NCBI GenBank assembly: GCA_902806595.1
Contig: CADCXC010000037.1
Coordinates: forward strand, 1 to 64,000
Direction of reading: 5' to 3'
DNA from: Pyrenopolyporus hunteri
Taxonomy: Eukaryota > Ascomycota > Sordariomycetes > Xylariales > Hypoxylaceae
DNA: 64,000 nucleotides
A model generated the notes under the pieces. The model saw only the letters and a program-made list of their open reading frames with translations, searched no databases and had not been told where the DNA came from. Below are positions 27,208-39,404 of the stretch, piece after piece. The position numbers were made by a program, and so were the translations under genes. Every line of letters begins with the position of its first letter. The first letter of the stretch is position 1.

Positions 27208-27471
27208 CTATTGTTGCGAGGCGGTCTTCTCCACCCAGTATCCGGGGTCGGGCTTCCTAGCGTCGCGCATTTCTCTGGGCGTGAGAGCGCGGTCGACCTC
27301 CTCAACTTGCACCAATTCCTTGACCTTGAGGATCATACCTGCCGACTGCGCCGATACGGGGTGGAACACGGTCTGTTGGCGCTTGCGCAGGCCTAGGGCT
27401 GCCAGCACGCCGCGCGTGCTCTGCGGCAATCCAATCGAGGATCGGTGGAGTGTTATGCGGAAGTACGACAT
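27208..27471 (-). CDS. mrpl33: Mitochondrial large-subunit ribosomal protein uL30m
   Basis: Single-exon gene of 87 aa from an ATG. It reads SYFRITLHRSSIGLPQST, then LAALGLRKRQQTVFHP and GMILKVKELVQVEEV. This is the short uL30 fold: a beta strand carrying an R-x-x-x-x-I-G motif, the conserved L-GLRKR-QTV segment, then a helix and terminal strand. It corresponds to yeast MRPL33 and bacterial L30 and would act in the mitochondrial ribosome. The C-terminal extension (RKPDPGYWVEKTASQQ) is typical of fungal versions. Upstream on its strand is an A/G-rich tract at about 27,617-27,645 (AAAAG units), a plausible promoter element. No long presequence is visible. Confidence 0.88.
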   Translation of the reverse strand: MSYFRITLHRSSIGLPQSTRGVLAALGLRKRQQTVFHPVSAQSAGMILKVKELVQVEEVDRALTPREMRDARKPDPGYWVEKTASQQ

Positions 27472-28457
27472 GTTTTCTTCTCCGTTTTTCTCCTTCGCGT
27501 AACCGAACGGATCGAGTCAAACCGGATGATAGTTGAGTCGGGTAATTTGGCGAGATCCCGTCTTTGAATTGGAAGCGAGTCGACTAGAGAGAGAGGATTG
27601 AGGGGCCCGTCAGTCTTCTTTTCTTTTCTTTTCTTTTTCTCTTTTTGAGCACGAGCCCGGCGTGTCGGATAACTGGCGGTACAATCTTGGAAATCGTTAG
27701 GTTTGTTTGGGAAGGAGAAAATATAGGTAGAATAACGTACCGCTTCCTCGTAAGAGATCGCACTGCCAATTTGCGAGCCAGTTGGGCTGCTCAGGTTTAA
27801 AATTTAGTTGTTTTATATCGTCTACGAATTTTAGTTTTCCTGCAAAATTGAACGTTGATCTGCCCGGCTTTTAAAAAGTGGACCTTACCGAACCTGTGAT
27901 AAGCGACACGAGCTTACCTAATATACTGCTTTTTTGCATACTTCCGATGAGTCCGTACCTCAGCTCAGGTAAACTATTTCATTTGACTTTATGCGTACAT
28001 GTAGTTGAGCGATTTTGATGTTGTATTGCGAATTATCTTTTGGTTACAGAGTCATGGCGTATATACCCCCTCCTTTGGTGAAACAGGGGAGGGATGAGAG
28101 ATTGAGAGAGAGCAAATCTTAGTACACTACAACACCGCTAGTTCACAAGTCGGATCGCATATGTAGTTGATTACGAGTCTATTGTCCAACATACCCGGTC
28201 TGGCCCTAACGGAATCGCCGGTAAATGATTTTTACGGCTTGGTATTATGTTCCAATATGCTGACCGCATGTCCGCTGGAGGGCAAATCTTCTTAGGACCA
28301 GTCTTCGAAACTGAAGTCCACCGTGCCCTCGTCGCCTCCTATTTTCACCCGATTCTAGAGTAAGGCTCACACGCCCCCCCTACAACGGCCGAAAAAGAAA
28401 AACCTCAATCAAATGGGATACCTCTAAGCACGCCTTGAAATGTAAAAGCTGTCTAAT
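27472..28457. other. Intergenic region, mrpl33 promoter to acl1 3' end
   Basis: 986 bp with no supportable gene. The mrpl33-proximal part holds the A/G-rich tract (minus strand). The part near 28,200-28,457 is the 3' flank of acl1. Confidence 0.4.
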
Positions 28458-30509
28458 TTATTTCACAGAAACTTCCACTCTGCTTTCACCGACGGGTCCC
28501 GTCTTCGACAGAGTGGGAAGTAGGTAAGTGATATCATCCCAAGGATGTCTGTACAAGCTGGTACGCAGCCTCTTCTGGTCGAGGTAGTGAGCGATTAGAC
28601 CGATGCTGCGGCCCAAGACGAACAGTCCGTTCAGGACTCCCATCTTCATGTAGTCCTCAGCTTCCTCAGGACTGAAAGCGCCACAGCTCCTCATCAGGTC
28701 GACGAAGCAAACTGCGACACAACCGTCCACGTTGAGAATAAGGTTGTCCTTCTTCGAGGTGGTCACTGTCTCTACGGCCAACGCATAGTCTAGCAGCTTG
28801 TGGCTAGGGAACTTGGCTAGGACGTATTCCTTGACTAGCTCCACACGGAGATCGGGGTTGTTTCGCGACTTAATACGGTGGCCAATGCCCGGGATGAGCT
28901 TGTTTTGCTTGCGCATAGTGTCGACGAATTCACGGGGGCTGAGCCCGTTGTCAGCCGCCTTGGTAAATTCCTCTGCGGCGCCGTCGAGAGCACCACCGAA
29001 ACGGGAGCCGATGGTAAGGAGACCAGAAACCAACGAGCTGATAAGATCCTTACCAGCACGGGTCGTGATGATGGTGTTCATAGCACCGGAGACGGCGGGG
29101 CCGTGGTCGGCGGTAAGCATCAGGACCATCTCCAAGAATTTGGATGCGTAGTCAGGTAGACGGCGGCGGAACCATAGGAGAGACATGACACCACCGATGC
29201 CAATATCCTCCTTGAAAACGTCCGAGATGGGCATACCGGCGTACAGGAGCTCTTGTCCACGATCATCAGAGATGGTAGAGATGAAGGCCGCAGGTTTCCG
29301 GATGAGACCAAGCTCCTGAGCCCAGGAGTAGTCGATGGGAATCTTAGGCACAACGGGTTCCGGCTGGGGAATAATGGTCTTCTCCTCCACAAGCTTCTTG
29401 TAAACGGAAGCGAGGACCTGAGGGAGATCCTCGAACGTGTCCGGAACGTAAAATCCGGCCTCCTTCATCTGCTTGTTCTTCATGGCGGCTGTTTCGAGCT
29501 GCGAGTTGGCAAAGGAACCGGCGTGGCCAAACTGAACCTCGGTCTTAAACATGCTTGCGCAAGTACCGATTGCCCACGCGACAATAGGCTTTGTGATGAC
29601 TCCCTGCTTAACAGCATCTATGACCTTGTATTCCTCGACACCACCAACTTCGCCCAGCAAGAGCAGAATCTTGCACTCAGGGTCTTGTTGGTACCTCAGC
29701 ATGTGATCGATGAAGGTGGTTCCCGGATATCGGTCACCACCAATGGCGATACCCTCATAAACACCGTCGGTGTTCTGGGAGATAATGTTGTTAAGCTCGT
29801 TCGACATGCCGCCAGACTTGGAGACATAACCGACGGAGCCCTTGCGGTAAAGCTTGGAGGCGACGATGTTGTCCATCATACCACCAGTGTTGCCAATCTT
29901 GAAGCTGCCAGGCTTGATACCACCAACGGTAGCGGGGCCGATGATAGTGACGCCCTTTTGGCGCGCAACGTGGGCGATTTCTCGCGCTCGCTATTCGAGG
30001 GAAGAGGTTAGCATATCGTCTATACATCCGGGCTATTTAGATTTGCTTACTCGCTCCGGTACACCTTCGGCAATGATAGCAATGGTCTTGATTTGAGGGA
30101 ATTGCATCAACTCCATCGTCGAACTGTAGACACTTCGCGAGGAAGCGAAGTTAACCACTACGTCGACGTCGGGGTGCTTAGCCACCGCCTTAGCCGTCTC
30201 TTGGTAAACTGGGAGGAGGGTCTCGCTGGTTCCCCAGTACATCTTGCTGACGAACTGACCACCGAATGTGTAGATGATGCCCGCAACCGAAGGCGTAGGT
30301 CGTTTGCAGATGAAGTCGAAGTCGAGCATGCCTTGAACAGCTCGGTTCTGCAGACCGTAGACGAAACATCTCGTCTTGTTGTTGAATAAGGCATGTGCAG
30401 GAAGGGGGCTGAGAGGTCGGCTGGGGGCAGCGAAGCGAGTGATGTTGTCGTTAGCAGACAAGCCACCGCTCGTGGTGCCATTGACACCGTTGGCCGGAAC
30501 CGAAGACAT
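28458..30509 (-). CDS. acl1: ATP-citrate lyase subunit 1 (CoA-ligase alpha + citrate synthase-like part)
   Basis: CDS complement(join(28458..29990, 30051..30509)), 663 aa; the 60-nt intron is phase 0. It corresponds to the C-terminal half of animal ACLY. The order is a CoA-binding Rossmann domain, the succinyl-CoA-synthetase-like ligase domain with the phosphohistidine loop FGHAGSFANS (His at about 309), then the citrate-synthase homology domain with GIGHRIKSRNNPD (His at about 524), LNVDGCVAVCFVD (Asp at about 575) and HYLDQKRLRTSLYRHPWDD near the end. Together with Acl2 it converts citrate, ATP and CoA to acetyl-CoA, oxaloacetate, ADP and phosphate in the cytosol. This supplies lipid and sterol synthesis and histone acetylation. 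All key residues I can check are present. It is divergent from acl2, so shared regulation is likely. Confidence 0.97.
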
Positions 30510-33500
30510 TGTCGCCGTCGTATGGATTTTGTAGGGTTTCTCTGCAAATTTGGTGACGGATTAGCCTCGGGACACCTCGTATTCTATTCAAGTACGACTG
30601 GTATAATATAGCCTCGTGAATAAAGTGGGAATTATTTGTATCGTTTAGTGGTAGAAAGGCTCATGAGTCAGGAAGTCGCGGGTTTCCAGAGCGACCTACC
30701 CGGCTCGTCTCTGTATATGGAGGACCCAGGAAAGGAAGTTTGTCCACGTCTAGCCAAATGGAATAACAATCCAAAGTGCTTTTCGCTGCTCAAGGCCAAC
30801 GTAGGGAGGGTGGGAGTTCAATTGGCACGGCGTTTTGTAAGCTCACATACCTCGGAATTTGAATGGACCGTCTTGTCCCGCCAGAGGCTACACTGAAGTA
30901 TTAGACGAAACTGCAATCGACAATCCGACTATGGGCTGCTATTAGGAGAAAATGAAAATGGGCATGAGTCGAACGTGTATTGGGAGAAGGAAGTTTGGCT
31001 TGGTGGATTCTGACGACGATGGGGAAGTATTTTTTTCCCTTTTCTCTCAGGCGAGAGAAATGCTCCTGCTGCGAAAGGCTCAACAGCGGGGAAACAGGGT
31101 TAGGACAATGCCGTATACCGCAGGGGTATACATGTAGCTTGGTGTAAGCATAAAGTGTACGAAAGTGTACGTACCTAATAGCGTTGAATTATAGATAAAC
31201 CGTAGATAAGGTACCTATAATCAAATAGGTATCTATGAAGGGGGAGGGAGGAAAACGCAGCTTCCTTTCGTTCCTATGCAGAATAGGTAATTTGTCTCGT
31301 TGCCGTCGCGACGTAGGGAGCACACTGGATTGTCCGGCAAAAAAAAAAAAAAAAAAAAAAAGTAGTATCGTTCGGATTAGTTGGGGTAAATTTTTGATGT
31401 GGTTGTTGTTGTTGAATCAGACCCCTTTTTTCGCCAGCCGTCTATGGTCTGTATGGTACATAGACTTATTCTGTCGGTGATGCCTTGTTGGTCCAATTAT
31501 AGCGCCGTTTTGACCTCCGATGGACTGAATGGCCCTGTTGATCCTGCGCGATCCTGCTTGTGTTGACGACTGGAGGGGTACTGGTTGGGTGTATCTGATG
31601 AGACTACCCCACCTAAGCTTTTCAGTAGTGAGGTACCAAGAGCGCCTTAGGTACCGCTAGGGACCTCCCCGCCCTTCGCGGTCCCCATACTCATGTACCG
31701 GTACCTACATGGGATCTTAACATCAGCTTCCTTGTTCCATCACCTCATGTGTCTTGTCTTGTCGTATCCGTCTTACCTCACCTCACCTCATCTCAGGAAG
31801 AGAACCAAGTCCGTTGAGCGTCCTCTTCCTAGATCGGCAAAGTGCGGCATTGGACTATGCGGAATAAAACGACCCTCAAAAAGGAAACAAGGACGTATGA
31901 ACGGATAGAGGTGATAGTCGTCACTGACTATTGGAACTCGTATGAGACAATATAAAACCTACCAAAGAAAGCAATTGTGGCTGCTCTTCTTCAGGGTATG
32001 TATGTATGTATGCCGATGTGCATTTCCCCTTTTCCTTTCACTCGAAAGGGATGTACAACATACATCTGTACGGCCCACCACCACATCCGGAGAATGGGAG
32101 CAGGATCGTCGAATTAGTTATTATCATGTCTTTTTGCCGGATGATCCCCAATATCGAACTCCGGAGCAGTCCGATACGGATATTTCGCCCCGGAGGATAC
32201 CAGGCGCGTAGTAAGGCAAGGAGGTAAGGTAAGTAAGTAAGTAATAGGACATTCGCATCAACAATTACCCCGTCCCTCTCAGCTGAGGCTGAGGTTGGCA
32301 TACGCTAGCAACGGATCCAGGATATGAAGGATCGGACGTTTCCCGGTGCTGACTGATCCCTAATTCCTTGACACGGAACCCGAGTGACGAGTGTAATCCG
32401 CCAATGAGAGCACAAGGATAGGTCAGGTCTCGACATGAGGATGGTATAGACGATTATAAGGAAGATCCCGTTGGAGTAAGTATGATGATGGCGATAACGC
32501 CGGATAGCTGATGGAAAGACGCCCTCAACAAGCCTCGCCCTTACTTATTACATAGTACCTAGATAGACGATGACGCTATTAGCTTTATTATTCATAGGGC
32601 CAATTAAGGAGCGATAGACGTATAGACGTCCCGATGATTCTAAGGGTGTTAATATGGCAATACAGCGAGATGGATAGTGGTACGGCATCTAATGAGTAAG
32701 GTACGTAGATAAGATACGTCGATACCCGGCCGTGGCGTAGATTGTGGCATCGAGTGTGTACCTGTGCCGGCGTTCGAATTGATGGTGTTGGTGTTGGGGT
32801 ACAGGTACATAGCGCCCCTCCGATTGCTGACAGGAGTACCAGGATCGGGCCCCAAAGGTTTTGGCGTGATGGTGTTCTCCCCGTACGCTTTGTTGTCTAG
32901 CGTCCCCTCCAAAACTCAACTCAGGTACCCACTCGCACCCATCAAGTGTAGCAGGCTCCACAGAGTTTAGTTGGGTAACAGGCCAGCCAGCGATAGCCTT
33001 GTATCGAAAAGTGGGCTGAAGTACCTATTCAAGGGTTCGGGTTTCGATGAGGAGAGAGAAAAAAAAAAGAGGGAAAGGGACTGGACTGCACTGGCGGGGA
33101 GCTTCGCATGCATCGCACTTGCACCTCATAGGAATTTTCTTCGAGAAAACCAATTTCCAATTTCCAATTTCCTAATTCTTGTTGCTGCGGTCAACATTGT
33201 TGTTTCTGCAAATCCAAGAAGAAGTAGAAGGAAAAAAAAAAAAGGTAAACTCCCCAACCTTTACCACTTTACTCCTGAATTACTCCTCATTGTCTCGTGG
33301 CTTCGAACAAACCCCCCCACACTTGAAAGATATTCGATCGTGACAAGGTAAGAGCAGAAACAGAAGGGAATGGGAAAAGAAGAAGATAGCCTTGCCAATC
33401 TCCCCCAATATGTGGTCCTAGCTATTTGCATCAAAAACCTTTGGCCGTCTCTTATCTTATTGGGCTCTGGACCTACAAGTCCACGCTTGATCTCTCCCTT

Positions 33501-33646
33501 TTCCGCACTTGCGATTCCACTTGGAGTTGTGGTAGAGAAGACACAATCGCTAATACCCCCGTCCAGAGTCCGTCGAAACAGTTAAAAGGAACCGTAATTG
33601 CTCACGCACCTTTTACATATAATTCCTTCTCCTCGTCGACGTCACA
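30510..33646. promoter_or_regulatory. Shared 3.1-kb acl1/acl2 intergenic control region
   Basis: Separates the divergent start codons of the two lyase subunits. I see no protein-coding gene. Features are a 23-nt A run (31,339-31,361), an A-rich purine tract at 33,055-33,075, tandem ctcacctcacctcat near 31,777, tgtatgtatgtatg near 31,996, gtaagtaagtaagta near 32,228, and several taggtacct-type motifs (31,163-31,215, 31,630-31,710). Pyrimidine-rich stretches precede the acl2 start. Leader introns could exist but cannot be proved from the sequence alone. Confidence 0.55.
31339..31361 (+). repeat. A23 homopolymer tract
   Basis: An uninterrupted run of 23 A. Such poly(dA:dT) tracts disfavour nucleosomes in fungal promoters, and this one lies near the acl1 side of the divergent region. 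A regulatory role is inferred. Confidence 0.6.
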
Positions 33647-35640
33647 ATGTCTGCGAAAGCCATCTTCGAAGCCGACGGCAAGGCCATTCTCAACTACCAC
33701 CTCACTCGCGCTCCCGTCATCAAGCCGAGTCCTCTTCCCAGGCCGACCACACACAACCCCCCTCCGAGATTGGCTTCGCTCTACTTCCCCGAGGATGCTG
33801 ATGTCAACGCGGTGCTGGACCAGGCCGAGATCACCTACCCGTGGCTGCTCCACAGCGGTGCCAAGTTCGTTGCAAAGCCCGACCAGCTGATCAAGAGGCG
33901 AGGCAAGAGTGGTCTCCTGGCTCTTAACAAGACATGGCCTGAAGCCAAGGCCTGGATTGCTGAGCGCGCCGGCAAGGTACAGAAGGTCGAGCACACGGAG
34001 GGTGTTCTGCGCCAGTTTCTGGTGGAACCCTTTGTACCTCACCCGGATGGCACCGAGTACTACATCAACATAAACTCGGTTCGAGATGTGAGTGCAGTTG
34101 TTCCTTGATTTAAAAGCCCTGCCCTGTTTTGTCGAGCGTTGTTTTATGTCCGACGTCCCTGGACGGGCGAATCATTTTAACGGTGACCGGCCAGTGCATG
34201 GTTGCGAAGATATGGGACACCTGGGTATGACGACGTAGGATCATACAAGCTGAGAGAAATGGGCGAGAGTTGTGAATTGCGCGCAGGAAGTTTCGACGAG
34301 GTTGTGTTGTCCTTATCACTTCCGAATTTATGTGTACCGAGTGGTTGCTCCCCCGTCTTCTTATTTGATTGGAAATCCAGCAGAAACGATCCGGCGCGTG
34401 CGGGCGAACGGAAGGCTAAACCATATGCGCTCCTGTTGCATCCACTTTCCCCCTTCACCCACTTGCTTGCGCAGTCATTACGGCACATACCAGCCTTCCA
34501 ACCTTCCTCTCACGTGCCGCCTCTTTCAAACAGCATCGATAAGAACATTCCTATCACCAACCAATCATGTCCAGAAATGAAAACAAACTGTATCACTAAC
34601 CCTACTCTCGACAGGGAGATTGGATTCTCTTCACCCACGAAGGCGGTGTAGATGTCGGCGATGTTGATGCCAAAGCTGAGAAGCTGCTCATTCCCGTTGA
34701 CCTTTCACAATATCCTTCAAACGATGAGATCGCCAACACGCTGCTGAAGAAGGTCCCTAAGGGTGTTCACAATGTCTTGGTTGACTTCATCACCCGCTTG
34801 TATGCGGTCTACGTCGACTGCCAGTTCACCTATCTCGAGATTAACCCCTTAGTCGTCATCCCCAACGCCGAGGGCACATCCGCCGAAGTCTACTTCCTCG
34901 ATCTCGCTGCTAAGCTAGATCAGACCGCCGACTTCGAGTGCGGCGTGAAGTGGGCTATCGCGCGATCTCCCGCGAATCTGGGCATTACTGCCGTCTCGAG
35001 CGCGGGCGACAAGGTCAATGTCGATGCTGGCCCTCCCATGGAGTTCCCTGCTCCGTTCGGCCGCGAGCTCTCCAAGGAGGAGGCCTACATTGCCGAACTA
35101 GATGCCAAGACCGGTGCCTCCCTGAAGCTGACCGTGCTAAACCCCAACGGCCGCATCTGGACTTTGGTCGCTGGTGGAGGTGCTTCCGTTGTTTATGCCG
35201 ACGCTATCGCGTCCGCAGGCTTCGCCGACGACCTAGCCAACTATGGTGAATACTCTGGTGCTCCTACAGAATCCCAGACCTACTACTACGCGCGCACAGT
35301 GTTAGACCTGATGCTACGCGCCCCTATGGACCCTAAGGGCAAAGTTCTGTTTATTGGTGGCGGTATTGCCAACTTCACAAACGTCGCTTCAACATTTAAG
35401 GGTGTTATCCGAGCGCTCCGCGAATACGCCAAGCAACTGAACGAGCACAATGTCCAGATCTGGGTGCGTCGTGCTGGACCTAACTACCAGGAGGGTCTGA
35501 AAAACATGAAAGCCGCGACCCAGGAACTTGGCCTCAATGCCAAGATCTTTGGCCCTGAAATGCACGTCTCTGGTATTGTACCCCTTGCGCTCATCCCCGG
35601 TCGATGGGAAGCAAGCGGCGCGCAGGAATTCCAGGGCTAG
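33647..35640 (+). CDS. acl2: ATP-citrate lyase subunit 2 (ATP-grasp + citrate-binding part)
   Basis: CDS join(33647..34087, 34615..35640), 488 aa. It corresponds to the N-terminal half of animal ACLY. The N-terminus (KAIFEADGKAILNYHL) opens an ATP-grasp domain. LEINPLVV at about 221-228 is the conserved ATP-grasp metal/nucleotide segment. The C-terminal citrate-binding domain has FIGGGIANFTNVASTFKGV (from about 393) and VRRAGPNYQEGLKNM. The intron is phase 0 (VRD|GDWILF), with gtgagt, a cactaac branch site and cgacag. At 527 nt it is unusually long. The subunit binds ATP and citrate and works with Acl1 in the cytosolic complex. The start ATG follows cgtcaca. Confidence 0.97.
34088..34614 (+). 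other. Long (527-nt) intron of acl2
   Basis: Bounded by gat|gtgagt and cgacag|gga with consistent phase. Other introns in this window, apart from eaf3 intron 1, are 48-139 nt. The frames seen inside lack coding character. It might hold a regulatory element or be an old insertion; nothing specific is recognised. Confidence 0.7.
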
Positions 35641-37113
35641 ATGCCAGTTAGAGGTTATGCCAAATCTCAATTTCCCGGATTAAAGTGTAAAGGACGTACA
35701 AATGGTCGGTATGGCGGAATGGTTCTATAGGTGACTACCCGGCCACGACTACGTACGTTTGAAAGTAGATGGTCAGATCTAGCTATCGTGAACCTGATGG
35801 TCGAGCATGAAGCTCCAAGGGTTGCCAGTTTTGCCGGTTATAGAGATTTGTTCACGAGCAAAAAATATAATAGACCGGCGTAATTTTTCATGTCATACCC
35901 TTCTACACTCACATAAGTCCATTGATTTCTATGCAATTATCTTCTGTGCATACCCTTATGAAGACATAATCCCGAAAAGGATCATATTGACGTATAACTT
36001 CAAGCTCTCATTACCGCGATGAGAGTTTCCTATAACCTCTTCGCCCCGGAGCTACCGCCTCCTTGCCCCACGAGACCCGCGATCATGGCCTCTGAGTCCT
36101 CTAACGAGAAGCCGGGCACGATATGAACGCCAACTCGAACCGTGTGCCCCTCATCCGAGACCCGTGTCGGCGTGTGGTATCCGCTGCGCTCGAAGCTAAG
36201 TCCGTCCCACGCCTAAGTTTCGAAGTGGCGCCCGCGCCGGAGTTTGTGAGGTATGGGATCTACCACATAATTAGTCCCACCAATGAGACTAGGTGTATTA
36301 ACGATAACTTTTCGGCGAACGCGCGCGGGAGCCTACTCGTCGCCAGGCAGTAGAGCCTTTAGAAGTAGACGTATAAGACTCGGATTGTCGTGGACATGGA
36401 TGGTATTATCATATGGATGTCCTATTTTGGGATTAAAAGAACCTATATGGAAGAGCAGACACCTACTAGAGAATGCCAATCAGGCCAACGGCTTAGGTAT
36501 GTAACCTACATACGAAGTGGGTGGTAAGGGATACCTGCCCCGCGTGTCCACTTCTAACACATTCTTCAGTGATAATCGGCATCTAGATTCAGACCTACTC
36601 AGATGTTTAGGTCAAAGACGTCAAGGCGTCGCAATTCGAGGGACGTGTCATATTTATTACATATCTCGAAGCTCTCTACATCCTTATCGATGTAGCTAGC
36701 CACCTTATGCGGGCGTCAATTCTATAGGCTAGGCGTTGAACTAGGGGGGTCCTATGGTAATGATAAGGAAAAGGTACGCCGCCTAACTCAAGATCTACAT
36801 CAGGGGCAGCTTCAGGCCTAATCTAATCCTCTGAGATCTAGTAAATCTCTACCTCCTCGGTTGTGTAGACGTACGTAAGGGATGCTTATCTGTGTAGTCT
36901 CCGAACCCCCGCGACTGGACCTGGAGCCATGGAGATAAGGCAAGCTTAGCTCTACTATTACAATACAATAAGAGCATTCCCAACAAAGAAACATTCAAAT
37001 ATTTCAAATTCCCATCTCGGAGCCATTCTTCATCTAAGGAGTACTTCCTTGGTCGACGTGGTGTTTAAATCAAGTAACCATTCCGAAGTAATTTACGCGT
37101 AGCTTATATCACA
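35641..37113. other. Intergenic region with degraded coding relics
   Basis: 1.47 kb between acl2 and the permease. The first about 390 bp is the acl2 3' flank. About 36.03-36.88 kb carries degraded minus-strand reading frames (next entry). The last 200 bp precedes the permease start; no other gene was seen. Confidence 0.45.
36030..36484 (-). pseudogene. Unidentified coding relic, stop-broken
   Basis: One minus-strand frame reads continuously for about 150 codons except for two TAG stops. It gives segments such as HVHDNPSLIRLLLKALLPGD, then VNTPSLIGGTNYVVDPIPHK, then AWDGLSFERSGYHTPTRVSD and VRVGVHIVPGFSLED before a final stop at 36,030. Both internal stops could come from TGG or CAG by one RIP-type change. 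A similar degraded frame lies at about 36,640-36,880 (DVDLELGGVPFPYHYH). I do not recognise the family; it may be a lost host gene or transposon. Confidence 0.4.
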
Positions 37114-39109
37114 ATGAGCTCCATCGAGGAGAAGATTACACCGTCGGGTGGTTTGCCGGCGGTTATCGATTTCGAGCAAGGAAATACTCAGCTCGGAACA
37201 ATTCACGATGTGCAGAACCTCACGCTGCTCGGGTACAAGCCAGAGCTACGACGCAACCGATCCATGTTTACGTTGCTATTCCAATCTCTAGCCATCGCCG
37301 CTGTGAGCGTGAAACCTCTGACATGATATCAACTAGAAATCTAATTGTGGGTAGATACCGTATGGATTTGGTGGTCCCCTTATTAGCGCTATTTACGGAG
37401 GAGGTGAGATGGCAGTCTCCGTTCTACGTATCGCCCGTCACACTGACCATCATTAGGCCAGCTTCCAATGTTTCTGGGATGGATTGTGGTGTTGGTCCTC
37501 TCCGAATGTATTGCGCTCTCGCTTAGCGAGTTGGCTTCTCGATACCCAACATCAGCGGGCCCGTACTACTGGAGTTTCCAACTCGCCAGTCCGAGATACC
37601 GCACGGTTCTCTCGTTCATCACCGGTTGGACGTGGATTATTGGCAACTGGACTATCACGCTATCCGTGAACTTCGGGTTCGCCTCTATGCTGGCTGCTAC
37701 GGTGTCACTCTTCGAACCGGACTTCACGGTGGAGGCCTGGCAACTCTTACTTATATTCTATGCCATCTGTTTTCTTACATTCATCATAGTTGCGTTTGGG
37801 AACAAGTTACTTCCTCTAGTAGACACTATATGTGCTATATTCACGGCTGTAAGCATTTTCGTTACTTGTATCTGCCTTTCCGTGAAAGCAGATGTGGGCA
37901 GGCACTCCCCTAGCTACACTTTGGTAAGTATTCTCCGTCAATCATAGTAATATAAGGGGATGTATTGATAGCGTGCCTTATTTTAGGGTCATTACGACAC
38001 GTCGCTCTCCGGTTGGAATGACTTTTCTTTTTGGATCGGTATTCTACCCTCAGCTTACACGTGAGTTTGGTCGCGCTCTAAGATCTAACCGACTGCTCTA
38101 CCCGTATATCACGGCACATGCCCATGGCGTCAAAGGCTAAGGAGAATTTAGATTCTCTGCTATTGGAATGATCTTGTCAATGGCAGAGGAATGCGGCAAT
38201 CCCACTATTAAGCTACCAAACGCACTCTCTCTTTGCGTACCAGTTGGCGGGGTCGCTGGTCTTTTCTTTGTAAGTACCGGACTTGACATCATAACCCCTT
38301 TTTAGAAAACTTCCACGTGAGCAGCACTTAGACAAATAGCGCATCTAACCTTTCTATGGCTAGATAATTCCTTTATGTGCCACGCTTCCAGACTTATCGG
38401 ATATACTTGGGGCGCCGGTGGGCCAAGCGCTACCATATATCTTCGGCAGGGTAATGGGATCTCCTGGAGGTGGCCTCGCGCTAACCCTACTTGTTCTCAT
38501 CATCACCTTATTCTGCTCAATATCCATCACGGTCGCGGCGTCAAGGTCCACATGGGCCTTTGCACGGGATAATGCCATCCCACTTGCTCGTGTCTGGTCG
38601 AAAATCGACGAGCGCCATGGAACACCCATATGGGCGCTGTCACTTACTACTCTAATCGAGCTACTCCTCGGACTAATCAACCTAGGTTCCTCTTCGGCCT
38701 TCCTCGCCTTTGTGTCGGTCGGTGTCATATCCCTCGCCGTATCGTATGGGATACCCATCGCTATATCTCTAGTACATAACCGCAAGGAGGTTAATAGCGC
38801 TAGGTGGACGATGGGGAAATATCTAGGACTAATGGTCAACCTTCTCACGGTCGCTTGGATAGCATTTGAGGTGGTTCTGTTCTCCATGCCCACAGCGCTA
38901 CCTGTGACTGAGGTTAGCATGAACTACGCCATCGTTGTCTTCGTCGGGTTCATGGTCTTGAGTGCTATATGGTATGGAGTTTATGCTCGGAAAGGTAAGT
39001 TTCATTAGTATAACTCCAGTCCATTTACTTGATCGAGGGCTGACAAGACGTATCCGCGATAGTGTACCACGGTCCGCCGGAGTCTGATGGGCTCACGGTC
39101 GATTCTTAA
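37114..39109 (+). CDS. Amino-acid/choline (GABA-type) permease, APC superfamily
   Basis: CDS join(37114..37302, 37355..37403, 37457..37923, 37987..38060, 38152..38269, 38364..38994, 39063..39109), 524 aa; all six introns (52-94 nt) keep frame. A soluble N-terminus leads into LLGYKPELRRNRSMFTLLF, then IPYGFGGPLISAIYGGGQ and LSECIALSLSELASRYPTSA. These are typical of the fungal amino-acid/choline transporter branch that includes Uga4 and Hnm1. MAEECGNPTIKLPNAL and ASRSTWAFARDNAIPL are also family hallmarks. About 12 membrane helices are expected in the plasma or vacuolar membrane. The substrate (GABA, choline, other amines) cannot be decided from sequence. It is convergent with the MFS gene, 295 bp apart. 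Confidence 0.92.
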
Positions 39110-39404
39110 CAGGCACACTATTATAACTACTATAGAATGCGCTGGAGTATGGACGTGAATATTTATGGCCAGGGGGTTGGAGGTTAGAATGTAGTAGAGC
39201 TAAATATATTTCTGCGATTTAACCAGATTCCGTAACACTCACCATAGAATTTATTATAGTCACTAAATATCGTTCACCTGATGTTCAGGGGGTACCCCTT
39301 GGATCGTTGGGAACCGATATAAATATGATATATAGCGGAATCTACACACTTCACACGTTTCCTAGTCCAACGTGTAACGCTCTATAGGGACTGCATACCT
39401 ATAT

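Noticed and set aside
28798..30011. Long plus-strand open frames opposite acl1
   Set aside because: Antisense shadows of a highly conserved, codon-biased gene; no independent protein features.
30630..30700. tRNA-like stretch (cgtttagtggtagaa...gcgggtttcc)
   Set aside because: The A-box resemblance is partial, the B box does not fit, and I could not form an acceptor stem or a complete cloverleaf.
33602..34042. 146-codon minus-strand frame opposite acl2 exon 1
   Set aside because: Shadow of acl2; no known motif and no splice logic.
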